From Lineus longissimus (Eukaryota; Nemertea; Pilidiophora; Heteronemertea; Lineidae), in the NCBI RefSeq assembly GCF_910592395.1, contig NC_088315.1, positions 5,892,501 through 5,956,500 on the forward strand: a stretch of DNA of 64,000 nucleotides, written 5' to 3'. The number at the start of each line of letters is the position of its first letter. The stretch's first letter is position 1. The notes below the pieces were generated by a model. The model saw only the letters and a list, made by a program, of their open reading frames with translations, had not been told where the DNA came from and did not search any database. Of this stretch, positions 52,001-62,007 are shown in pieces. Position numbers and translations under genes: made by a program.

Positions 52001-55000
52001 GTTCACCTCATTATCTTAAAGTTTCCATGATTTTTGTAAACGATAATAATGTAAAATTGCTTCTTTCAGGTCCAAAATATGCATGTTGTCTGGCAGCACA
52101 GACCCGGCGTGTTCAGGCTATGCGGTGAAAAGATCTGACGCGGACGCAGCGGACATGTTCTCGCAAAAGGACGGTAATAGGTACGCAGCAAGCACATGCG
52201 CACTTGACACACCTATAGTTTAGCTCCTAGCGATTAGTTTCCACGCCGAACTTGTTCCCATGCGCGGTAGCTTTGCTGTTAGGCTGCCAGCGTAAAATTG
52301 GGAACTTGTTCAATCGCCTTTGGTCTGTCTGAACTAGATACCTGTCTCGATTTTCTGTCCATGTTTGTGATGGTGTCTGGCCTGGCCTGGTCTGACCTCG
52401 TCTCAGTTGTATATCGTCTGCGTGATTTCTCTCTATCTATGTCGCATGCGTTTTTGTTGATGGTGGGACACATTTTTTCGTTCTTTTTGGGAACTCTTTC
52501 AACCTTTAATTCTAATAACGGCTCAACTCTTCATATGCCATACCGGTCGCACGTCTAATCTAACGCCGTACAGCAGCAGTTCCGCACCATGCGTATGCCG
52601 CGTGCGCATACCTAGAACGCACGCACTCAAAGAAATAGGTAGCGCACGACAAGAGATCTCGAGTCCATCTCAATTCAACTTTGCCTGTATCTTACATCCC
52701 ATGTGGCACAGGGCACTCACACAATAAATTTGAGGTGAAATGGACTCTTGATGTTCAATGTTGGTTCGCTAGGAAACGTTGGAGTACTCGGTGCAGCATT
52801 GGTGCTGGTATGCCTGCTTACGACTGCCGCGTGGATCAAGTGACGGATAATGAAATGACCAAAGACTGGCTTGATAATAGCGACTTTAGTCCTGGAAAGC
52901 GGTCCTCCCCAGTTGCAAAGCCTGCCAATGAGTAAGTTCATTTACAAATGGAGACCTTCATTATTTTATCGACACAAAAATCGCACTGATTAAGTATTGA
53001 TGACGTAATGTAAATTCGCCTGTGTCTTTTTAATTATTTTCTTTTGACTGTTGTTAAAAAGGTTTTAAAAAGTTTAATTTGCAATTTTAAAAACAAGTGC
53101 TTGTTTTCTATCATACTCGGGCAAGATAAATTAACGTAGGTTATTTCCCCAGGCTCCGGGCATCTACTGACCCGCCTAGTCAAGTGCTAAAGTCGTGCAT
53201 CCCTTTAACGACATTCGTTTCATCGTCACAGTCCAAATCCCACGGCACTTGACGAGATCATGTAATACTCTTGAACAACGCGAGATCCATTGTATTCGAA
53301 ATATCACCTAGATGAAGAAAATTTCCGAAGCATTTACGCGAGCGACATGTCCTTCGTGGCGATGGCTTTTCTAAACGGTGCACAATGCCCCGAGATATAG
53401 CTCGGTATTTTTCTTAAGTTGAGCCGTATCACTTCGGATAATCTTGTAATGTGCGTACGCCTACGGTACTGAAAAGAAGCCTCTCTCCTGGTGGAATTTA
53501 CCCGTGCCTATTTGCCTCAAACTCGTTGCCTAGGAGCAGTGGTTGGAATTTCCCTTTTCGTATCCCGTTACATGGACATGCCGTTGACCAGCGGGATTAT
53601 GCTATTTTGAACATTCTTTGAACATTTTGAACAGTCTCCTGGTCGTCATCTATTGTTACAGGCTAATAATCCGTGTGCATGTGCGGTTTTAAAAACCAGG
53701 ATTTCCATCTAAATGTACGAACTCCCGAAAGAGCCTTCAAATGTATGATCAGAGGCATCTCGTCGCACATCTTTGAATTAATCTCCCAATCGCATAAACT
53801 TAAAGAGTGAAAGAAAGTTTAAGAAGATTTGTAAGGGGATGATGTTTCTGAAAAGAAACACAAGATCCCTTTAAGTATATAATTAGCTTACCTTCAAATG
53901 TCACAAGTTAGTCTGACACAGTACACATTTCGAAGAAAAAAAAATATCAGGAGATGAGTTTTGTTTATTTTTTATGGGGTTTCATTTTTTTGAATGGGTG
54001 AGGGCTAATAAGTATTTTTTATAGCTTTCTTCGTGACTATTAACACGGCTATCATCAACTACCGGCGGCCATTTTTAACGAGAACTGTCTTCCGCTGGCC
54101 GTTCTGAATGCAAACTGTAGCTTTCCAAATCAATGCGATGAGCAATTTGCACGATTTCTGTAAGACCGGCTATCCACGAGAAGTCCTAATAAATGCTTGA
54201 TTTAAAGAAGTATATACCGTTCTCTTATGTTTTACACACAAAATATAAGATGATCGAAAAACTCAACAGAATTCTTTGGCAATCACAACGCTGCCTGAAG
54301 AAGCACAGGGAAGAAGAATACGTTGCTCTTACATCATTTGATTGAAAACAATTGACGGCAGATGGACGATCATTATTTCTAAAAGAACTCGCGGCATTAT
54401 CAAAAATGTGTTTGGAGTGTTAAGCAGCGTGTCATCTTTTCCAGAAGTATTATTCGTTGTATTGATTTTCCAGGATACTCAAAGATCTGGCAAGAAAAAG
54501 GGCTGCATTGCAATTCCTGAAGAAACTTCTTATGGATGAGAACGAGCGAAACGGACAAGTAATGTAAGTTCTCAGCTACGTAAGTGAGCCACATAAGCTC
54601 ACTCTGCTCAGTACATTTACTATAACATGATTCTGGTTTTCATATGGAAAAGATTATAGATTATGAAGTTAAGGAGCAGGTCATATTACTAAGACAAATG
54701 ACATTTATCCCATGCAAGTTCATTTAAAGGGACGCGAGTCTGTCTGGAAGAAAACAAGGAAATGGTCTTTTGGAAAACTATCACTGCAGATTGAAATACC
54801 CATTCAAAGATGCACTTCTCCAGCAATGGTATATTTTGGTGTTTGCAGTTGTACCACTTGCTGATATTATTGCCACAGTTATTATATTCTAAAGCTTTTC
54901 CTTACAGAAAGCGTAATTGCCTAGTTAACCTTGGAGGACACTGCGCCACTGAGACAGCCGCTGCCATCGCCGACATGTACCACTACTTGAACAGCGCTGA

Positions 55001-55064
55001 GAGCCCTGGCAGGAAGAAACGATCAGCAAGCAACCTACTGAGGAAGGCACTCAGAAAGAACTAA
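49030..55064 (+). CDS. calcitonin-type neuropeptide precursor (multi-peptide, six coding exons)
   Basis: Spliced secreted prohormone. Coding exons are 49030-49130, 50956-51045, 52070-52180, 52773-52931, 54474-54563 and 54908-55064, with GT..AG at every junction and all introns in phase 2. The product is 235 residues with the fourth exon, 182 without it. Residues 1-23 are a signal peptide (hydrophobic RYVLLAGLFAVTLA, likely cut before FEDS). Dibasic sites TAKR, AVKR, KR-W, PGKR, ARKR, IKR and RKKR divide the rest. Two peptides have the calcitonin layout: an N-terminal Cys-Cys ring, a helical middle, and Ser-Pro-Gly before basic residues, giving a C-terminal prolinamide. One is 38 residues (loop C-x10-C); the other is 31 residues starting NCLVNLGGHC (loop C-x7-C). 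Calcitonin/DH31-family peptides normally act through class B GPCRs. The NLGGHC core is typical of lophotrochozoan calcitonins, from recollection of the family. The start codon is the only Met before the signal peptide and follows a good acceptor at 49001. Confidence 0.87.
52070..52180 (+). CDS. precursor exon with third paired-Cys segment (C-x9-C)
   Basis: Exon of 111 bp, phase 2 at both ends, acceptor TTGCTTCTTTCAG and donor AATAG|GTACGC. It encodes SKICMLSGSTDPACSGYAVKR and then an acidic spacer. The two cysteines, 9 residues apart and set near the exon start as in the two calcitonin exons, suggest a degenerate or divergent third module. It lacks the SPG amidation end: 25 residues separate the second Cys from the KR contributed by the next exon, the same distance as in exon A. 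Whether it yields a free peptide is uncertain. Confidence 0.75.
52773..52931 (+). CDS. calcitonin-like peptide exon A of the precursor (C-x10-C, SPGKR)
   Basis: This cassette exon of 159 bp is phase 2 at both ends. The acceptor is TTCGCTAG and the donor is GA|GTAAGT. Joined to the preceding exon (..AATAG) it reads R-KR-W, so a dibasic site opens the peptide. The peptide starts WSTRC, closes its ring at ..AYDC, continues through a polar stretch with one Trp, and ends FSP-G-KR, which predicts a 38-residue C-terminal prolinamide. After KR it runs SSPVAKPANE into the next exon. The polypyrimidine tract is weak, which fits an optionally included exon. Its layout (KR at the exon start, Cys ring, SPG, KR) matches the exon at 54908, so the two look like products of exon duplication. 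Confidence 0.8.
54908..55064 (+). CDS. calcitonin-like peptide exon B, terminal coding exon (C-x7-C, SPGRKKR)
   Basis: Terminal coding exon after acceptor TTTTCCTTACAG, phase 2. The codon AT|A gives Ile, then KR, then the mature peptide beginning NCLVNLGGHC, ending NSAESP, followed by the amidation Gly and the RKKR cleavage site. A basic 13-residue C-terminal tail precedes TAA at 55062-55064. The predicted hormone has 31 residues, one disulfide and a prolinamide. A possible donor (CCGAG|GTACGC) lies 22 bp after the stop at 55086/55087, so the 3'UTR may be spliced onto the sequence at 55613. The stop would be close enough to that junction not to trigger nonsense-mediated decay. Confidence 0.88.
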
Positions 55065-55612
55065 AAGGATCAAATCAGGAACCGAGGTACGCCAAATTTA
55101 ATCCCAATAGAATATTGGGTCGATATGCTCGGTTTAGTCGATCTGATTGTGACTAATTTGGTAACGTTACATTGGTACTATATACTTGACGCGGGATACT
55201 GGTACGCGATACCCGTTTGCGAGATCCCAAGATCCTTACTTAAACTGCCAGGAAAACTGACATTTATGTGGTCCCGAAATGTTCTTTCATGGTTTCCAAA
55301 CATATTTGCATAACCTAGTTGTACAGCCCTTCCACTGACAAAACTAAGTAAAATTGAATAGTTTATATTTTGACAAAATCTAACCGGTGTATCGTTTTTG
55401 TGTGTTTCCGCTTCTGGGTAGTGTTTCCCCAGACTGTTTCGGAACGATGTAAAAGAGATTTGACACGTTCCTTTCTGTTTCCAACTCTTGAAAAGACATG
55501 GTAGGGATCTTTGGCTGTTCCACGGAAACACTGAACGTTACACCGGGGATTTAAATTTTGCACTGATGTCATCTTTCAAATTAAAACAATTCACGCCCCG
55601 TTTACGTTTCAG

Positions 55613-55685
55613 GTGCAAACGCACATTCGGCCATGACCTTTACTGCGGGATTCCACACAGACCCGGATGTAACGGAGGTGCTTGA
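55613..55685 (+). CDS. candidate alternative terminal exon of the calcitonin-type gene
   Basis: After a good acceptor (CGTTTACGTTTCAG) the frame that would follow a phase-2 donor reads CKR, TFGHDLY, CGIPHRPGC, NGGA and stop. It has a KR near the start and a C-x7-C ring, as in exon B, but no SPG end. All upstream donors in the gene are phase 2, so it could be joined to any of them, or it may simply be 3'UTR of the exon-B transcript. A +1 shift in the same stretch stays open to an RRR site, so a decayed module is also possible. No nearby AATAAA was found. Confidence 0.35.
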
Positions 55686-56897
55686 TTCATTAGAAATAGC
55701 AAACGACAAAATCGGATTCCGGCGCCGTGAAAAATTTTGCCGTTGACGCAACATTTTTCGACTGCAAAGATATTTTGGACAGTGTTTATTTCTGTTTGAC
55801 CGGTTCAAGTTCTTTCCATACCAATAGTGTTTTTCACTACTCCGGCTTGATGCTGACCTAGATGTAGTGCATCACTGCTCAGTTAGGATACTTGTACGGT
55901 ACATACATTGTGGGGGGACCTGTTTCATGTACTTTTTAGTCGGTGCATCCACTGAGCATATTGAAATCGTACATCGTTGAATTCTACCGTAGTGTAGACA
56001 GACAATCTGAAGAAATGCACCAAGGCCACTCTGTTTTGCCATCGTGTCAAGATCATTTTCTTGTCAATTGAAAACGTTTGAGGCTACCCGGAAGACGACT
56101 CCATTACGTACTTAGGCTCGTCGACATTGCAGCTTGGTACGCATTATACACAGCCATTTCATTGACTTCAGGGCCTGCTTGCAAAAAGTTTGTACTAGAA
56201 TCAAGTCATCCGGCTTTCAAGTAGCCAATCCAGTTTCCTGTTAACCGTTGCAGAACAAAATCAAATTGGCTTTCACCAAACTGCTTTCACGGAAGAATGC
56301 ACTCTTTTCATATTACTGATAAGCGAGCGAAGCCTTTACCCCCCCCCCCCTCCCCGAGCGGCCGGAACCATTTTCATATCAACATAGAACTACAACGAGT
56401 TGATTAACTCTGAACATAACGACGAAAATAACACTGACCAACGGTTATCATCATGGTTCATTGCACTGTAAATTGGAAAGATGGCGATATGATTCATAAA
56501 AAAAATCCTCCCCGATCCGATAAGAAAACACATACCAGTATGGGTTTTGATTTGTAAAAAGGATATGCGAGATAGAGAATATAGATTTGATTAAAGTACA
56601 TATTTGTTTTGGTGTTATTTACTTGTATAGCCAGTGTTTAAACAAAACCGGCAATTCTAAGTTTGATTAGAAAAGATGGAAGCACATACAGGTATTGTGG
56701 AAGAGTTGCCTTTCCGAACTGACTATAGATTCAAATAGACATGGATACACGTAACAACTACCAATATCTAACCAAAATAATGAAGAACAAAATTAGGTTC
56801 AAGGCATTTTCTTTGTAGTATCCCATTGAATATCAGATGCAACAAAGAAGAAAATCGAAGATAAACGGAGCGTACGTGTTCCTCTTCAATATTAAAG

Positions 56898-56903
56898 TTT
56901 ATT
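56898..56903 (-). terminator. poly(A) signal AATAAA for the atypical Rho gene
   Basis: TTTATT on the plus strand (AATAAA on the minus strand), about 130 bp downstream of the stop at 57033. The position fits a short 3'UTR. Confidence 0.5.
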
Positions 56904-57032
56904 AACAAAAATGTATTAAAACCGGTGGTCTACTGGGAAGTACTTCTGACTAAACGCTTGGCAGTACCACAAACCGTACAGTGCACGCTACATATATATA
57001 ACACGATACCAGGACGCATGTTTGTTAGTCTA

Positions 57033-58370
57033 CTAAAATTTATCAGGGCAACAGCACATGCAACATCCGCACCAACATGCATAACAAAAAAGATAGCACG
57101 CATATTTCCAGGTATGACGTCGGCGCCGACGTCTTTGGCCCATCTCCTTCTTCTGCATACTATGCCAAGCCGCGGTGCAAAAAACTGCCGAAAGAGTCTC
57201 CTTTAAACATGAAGAACACTCGACGTAATCAGCTGCACCAATATCCTTTGCGACCTGCCTTCCTTCTGTTACATCGATAGGTTCCTCATCCTGTTCCCGT
57301 AGCCTCGCAATGACGTCTTGATCACCTCGGAGATCTGATTTGGTTCCTACGAGCATATAGATGGCGCTCCTCAAAGATGGATGTTGATTTATTTCCGGTA
57401 GCCATCTTGACTTCACGTTCTCGAGAGATGATCTGTCGACCAATGAGAAGCATATAATGACGATGTCCTGAAAGAGGAGAGTGGGGATGTTTGAGGTTAA
57501 TGGCGTTGATTGTATACTGCACAGATTTCAGTGGCAGACCTGGGTCTTTCATCAATGACTTTCATGATAGAAACAGAAACCACTTTCTTAAAATTTAGCA
57601 GTTTGGCTCCCACTCAGGTACTTGCCAATCACAAACATTGGACTCACCATGGCCAATGCATGTACTGCCGAACAGCCTTTTATTTAAAAAATCGTCGTAT
57701 GCTTACCGTATCGTAGAAACTCAGATACCGAATTCTGTCATAATCATCTCCCTCAGTCACACAGATGTCCACCAGCTGCAATTGGCAGGGAGTGTCTTCC
57801 ACAGCGACCTCAGTCATAAAACCGTCACAAACATCCACGTTTAGGTTTTCATTAAAACTGCAATGAACACGTATTGGACGTTTCTTCAGATTCCGACCAC
57901 TTTCTACAGGTCAATGTTAAGTCAGTTGATGCACAACAACCAGCTCTAAATCATTATGGGTAGTTTTTTTACTTTAGTTTTTGTCATTGATTCCTTTCCT
58001 GGGTGTTATTGGGATAAACCTTTTGAGAATCCTCATTAAATCTATAACAGGTGATTGGGAATTCTCATAGATACGATTTGGCACAAAACATGAATGGATG
58101 CTGAGACTGAATTTTTTGGCTAGGTGCTAACTGTTAGTGACCCAGCACAATTTTGCAAGATATCATAGCCTGGATCTAAGTACAATTGACAAAAAGGGAA
58201 AGTGCCCGTAGCGTCATCTCTTCCTTCTCACCTGAATCCAATTTCAATCCTAGTAATATTTGAATCTCTTTTGCTTCTTACCTGTCGTGCTGGTACGTCA
58301 TCAACATGGATGTCTTTCCCACAGCAGAGTCGCCGACGACAACACATTTATACTTCAGGGAGTCGGCCAT
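57033..58370 (-). CDS. atypical Rho-family GTPase with broken switch II and Cys-rich tail
   Basis: Three exons on the minus strand: 58370-58282, 57857-57707, 57467-57033 (donors AG|GTAAGA and ACG|GTAAGC; acceptors CATTGCAG and TCTTTCAG), giving 224 residues. ATG at 58370 has the context ACCATGG. G1 is intact (GDSAVGKT, residues 13-20, with Ser where Rac has Gly12). The switch I Thr35 equivalent is Asp38. The DTAGQ of switch II reads DICVT (60-64), so the invariant Gly60 and catalytic Gln61 are gone and two residues are inserted before DYDR. G4 GTKSD (121-125) is kept; G5 is ECSS. The tail has six Arg (192-197), then nine Cys between 204 and 220, and ends PDKF with no CAAX box. It probably binds nucleotide but is unlikely to hydrolyse GTP normally, and is probably held at membranes by palmitoylation plus the basic stretch (inference, by analogy with RhoU/V and RhoH-type proteins). 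Confidence 0.86.
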
Positions 58371-59760
58371 GGTTCTGGAACTGACAATTGCCTTCCTATG
58401 ATACAACTGCAAATCGATCAAATTACAAAATATGTATTTCTGTGGTTGAAAATTGGTGTTCAAAGTAAACTTGTTGTGAATGGAACTGCAATTACTATAG
58501 TTTTTACAGAACAAGGACAGTAGACCTACCCTTGAAGCCTCGTCACTCATACTTGACAAGCCAGAAACAAATGTCGAATTTCTCTACAGCATGCACGATG
58601 TCAAATTGGGAAATTTGGAACCAACGTTCAAGTCAACGTACCTGCTGTACAACTCAGTCGTCACTGCGTAGGTCGGTACTGAGGCTATCCTTTTACACCA
58701 TGAAGACTGCACTATACTTTCCTCACCCTAATTTAAGGACCTACTTAATAACAAGGAAATGCACAGTAGGCCTATATGCAGATTGATACTCTCTGCGTAT
58801 AGGACACACAATGTCATCTAGGTATCATCGACATAGATTTGACCGATATTATCGACATAGTATCATATTGCACATCAGATATCCTGTAGTTAGATTTAAT
58901 TTCTACTTTATGTATGTTTTTAAGTTCTCCTTTATGTACGGTGTTCTTTAGCCTAGGACGTCACCGTGGCAAAACTCTGGGTACATGTGATTATTCAAAT
59001 CACTGGCTAGCGCGGTGGAACTAGCGGATAAGGTTTAATTCTATACCATTAGAAATTGCGAAAATAACATTCTACGTTCGGATGTATCGCCATCACGGAA
59101 CTTTTTAACCAGACACTATACTGACGACAATCATATGTTTCCAAGAACAATCGTTTGTATATGACTAATCTAGGGAATCGACAAGTGTTCTAGACGCCGA
59201 TACCGACTATGACGTCACTAAAAACTCATATATTTTTTATCGACACCGTGGTCTCAATATCGTAACATTCGTATTGTCTTTATAGTGGAATGACGTCATA
59301 ACAAAGAGCGGAAAAGAACCCACGATATAAGTCAAGAAATTCAACTTAGAATTTATTGGTAAAAGACAAAAACTCAATATCACGTACATACTAATTATAA
59401 AATTAAATTACTAACGCCACAATCATGTACTTCCGCTTTAAACCAGAAAAGTGGGTTGATAGTTGGAAAAATAGTATCCTCCTTCCTGTTTCTCAAACTC
59501 ATCAACTGTTCTTCGAATTTGTATACATGTAGTTAACAATCAACTGCACTACTGTACTAATTGCAATATGAGGGGGACGGCATTGTTCTGCGAGTAGTTT
59601 TCCAATTGTCCACTTCGGAAATATTTTCCAGTGCCCATAACGATGCGGACGAAACATTCACGAATGGACTTTGCCATTTTCACCATTCTGCCACATCCCA
59701 GCTACAGTTGTAAAGGGTACCGGGCGTCATTGCATTGTTTCCTATAAGCAGTTAGTTCCA

Positions 59761-60727
59761 TCATAGGAGTCTGCATCTTTGATGACCATGAGGTTTGGGT
59801 TTCACTGGATTCAAAGCAGTCCGTACAGCAGTGTGAAAAACAGCGTCCAAATTTTTCCCTTTGAGCGCAGAACATTCGATAAATTTCACGGCACCTATAG
59901 TCTTTGCTAACGAAACTCCATCGGCGAAGCTGATTGGTTTCTTTTTCAACCGACGTAATGTATTGATGACGTCTTCGTCCTCCCGCAGATCTTCTTTAGT
60001 GCCGACAAGTATGATGGGAATATTTGGACTGAAATGTCGGACTTCTGGGTACCACTTCAATGAGACGTTTTCGAAGGATGTTGGACTGACCATTGAGAAG
60101 CAGATAATGAAGATATCCTGAAAACAGTAGAAAAAGATTTTGAAATTTTGAAATGATTCACCATTTTTCGATCGAATGACTCAACCAATGATCTGAAACT
60201 AATTTGTTTCTCTATTTCTTAGTCGCGTATCTCTCTACATGCTCTCTAACAGTGTGGTTAAAACATGAATGACCAAAACCATGCTTTTTATATATTTGAG
60301 AGGGCACCGGAAAGAAGGCAGGTTTAGAGTAAGCAAGTTTGGATCGAAAAAACGTGATGCTTCGGATGCACAGTTGGTCGACAACCACAACTCAGTCCAA
60401 TTTGTAGGACAAAGAGGTGAACAATTACAATATGTTGGCTACATAGAGAAAAGCTCATTTTGATGAAAATTATAAAAGGAAGCCACTTACAGTTAATGGG
60501 TAGGATAAAGGCCTCAACCGATCATAATCAGCCTGTCCGGCGGTGTCCCAGAGATCCAGTGCTACTGGCTGGCCATCTACCATAATCCCTGTCGTATAAT
60601 TATCAAACACCGTCACTTTGTACTCGTAGCTGAATTCGTTTTTTGCATACGTTATCAAGAGACAAGTCTTCCCGACAGCACCATCACCAACAACGACGCA
60701 TTTGATTCGAGGGATCGTTGACGTCAT
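59761..60727 (-). CDS. Rac-like Rho-family small GTPase
   Basis: Two exons on the minus strand: 60727-60491 and 60117-59761 (donor ACT|GTAAGT, acceptor TGTTTTCAG, phase 0), giving 197 residues. All G boxes are intact: P-loop GDGAVGKT (14-21), switch I TVFDNY with Thr39, switch II DTAGQ (61-65), GTKED (118-122) and ECSAL (160-164). The Rho insert lies at about 125-142. The protein ends CRLL, a CAAX box whose final Leu predicts geranylgeranylation, with only a modest basic stretch before it. The effector region and WYPEVRH motif are closest to Rac. It departs from Rac at Glu62, which is Ala here, and in its tail. It should cycle between GDP and GTP at membranes to control actin. ATG 60727 is chosen because the open frame upstream contains no ATG. 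Its intron falls at exactly the same codon as the last intron of the neighbouring gene at 57033-58370, so the two are tandem paralogues. Confidence 0.93.
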
Positions 60728-60849
60728 GATTCGAGGGAGACTAGACAAATGGCTTTGAAAATCGATCCGTTGATTCTGCGAGATGAAGAGATCCGGCGAT
60801 TCAAATTGGTATTTAATATAAATAGTCCTGAAATATCAAATCCTTCAAC

Positions 60850-61260
60850 GTAGCAGTTCTCAAATTGTTAACAGTTAAATGTATACCCCGAGAAGCTAGC
60901 CGTCAACAGCAAAAGTCTTTATGATGATATCTATTAGTATTTGAAGGCCTCTTACTATTCTGAGAGCATGTCATCGACTGAATGATATACCAGGCCTGAA
61001 TTGTGGTATTTATCGTCACGATTAGTCTGAGCTATTTTTAGGAAGCATTCTGCGGTGTTTCGTGACCTAGAAATAGAAGATAAATTGTCTGGCCTTTCAG
61101 TGACCGTACAATGGGTATTTCCCATGTAAAGTTCATCCGCGCAAATTTCGGAAGTTTACGACGAAAGCTTGAATCATCGACCAGGTCCTAGAAACCGATG
61201 ATGTCTTTGTGTTCACCGGGTTATGTAGGCCAATGCGTAATACATACAGACTCACAGATC
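60850..61260. other. upstream flank of the Rac-like gene
   Basis: Nothing coding recognised. A TATA-like TATTTATATT on the minus strand at about 60813-60823 may mark the Rac-like promoter; weak. Confidence 0.35.
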
Positions 61261-61265
61261 CGAAA

Positions 61266-61400
61266 TGAGGAGCGCGGTGGCTTACTGGTAAAGTGTTCCG
61301 AGTCTCCATCCAGGGGTCTAACTGGCCGCGTCTCGAGCTCTGATGAGCGCTCAAATAACGACGCGCATGGTGTCAAGTATAAGGGGTATTATCCTCCTGG
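61266..61400. mobile_element. possible tRNA-like SINE fragment
   Basis: GCGCGGTGGCTTACTGGTAA contains TGGCTTACTGG, close to a pol III A box. GGGTCTAAC 35 bp on is a poor B box. No clear tail or target duplication was seen. Confidence 0.25.
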
Positions 61401-61801
61401 TAAGGTTAATCGGACGCCCAAGTTGTCCCTTTAAACTTAAAGGCCAGCGTCAATGTGATGTGTGACATGCTCCTTCAACATATCTCTCAAATACATGTAC
61501 ATGTACTGTCTAGTATATTTCGATTGCAAGCCCTAACCTGGATTTCCTCTTATTTTCGCTTTGACTGGCATTCATCGTGAGCTGCAATACCGACAGTGAG
61601 GTATCAATTCGTTAAACCTTTATGTCTAAGGTAGTAGCAACACAGTGATGCCGCTTGCATCTCAACACTTGTTGTCATCGCCGAGAAATCTGCCCTACAA
61701 GATTTCATCCGACGAATTCTGGCATGGTTTTAATGATCGGAAGTCGGTGAATCAGTTGCAACTTACATTTATGGTGAAAAGGGAGTACGAGGTAAAGTGG
61801 A

Positions 61802-61893
61802 ATCATGCCGCTCTATCGGCGTTGTGCGTCGATATACCTCCTCCAAGGTGGAGACTATAGGATTGACGCACACTGCCGATAAATCGGCATGAT
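61802..61893. repeat. 92-nt fold-back with 29-bp stem
   Basis: Arms 61802-61831 (ATCATGCCGCTCTATCGGCG..) and 61865-61893 are inverse complements with about four mismatches. The loop of about 33 nt itself contains CTCC..GGAG. The size and mismatch pattern resemble a microRNA-type precursor or a tiny MITE. It lies just beyond the 3' end of the six-cysteine peptide gene. Confidence 0.6.
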
Positions 61894-61928
61894 GGTAAGA
61901 GTAACACGTGAAATTGCATTCGCACATT

Positions 61929-61934
61929 GTTTAT
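61929..61934 (-). terminator. poly(A) signal for the six-cysteine peptide gene
   Basis: TTTATT on plus equals AATAAA on minus, about 75 bp beyond the stop codon at 62008. This gives a compact 3'UTR. Confidence 0.55.
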
Positions 61935-62007
61935 TGCTGTTGTGGGTACAGATGTGGCGGATAGACCTAATCTATAGTTTCCATCCTATCATTAGAAGGT
62001 GTAGCTG

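Noticed and set aside
53152-53260. Possible extra exon after TTATTTCCCCAG between the calcitonin exons
   Set aside because: Open in phase 2 for about 30 codons but no donor before the stop, no Cys ring and no dibasic sites.
58371-58559. N-terminal extension of the atypical Rho protein from an upstream in-frame ATG
   Set aside because: It crosses a likely acceptor (GATTTGCAG) before the Rho-like start; ATG 58370 has a strong context and aligns with the family. A spliced leader extension is possible but unsupported.
60728-60748. Upstream extension of the Rac-like reading frame
   Set aside because: The extended frame starts with TTG, not ATG; ATG 60727 aligns with the usual Rac start.
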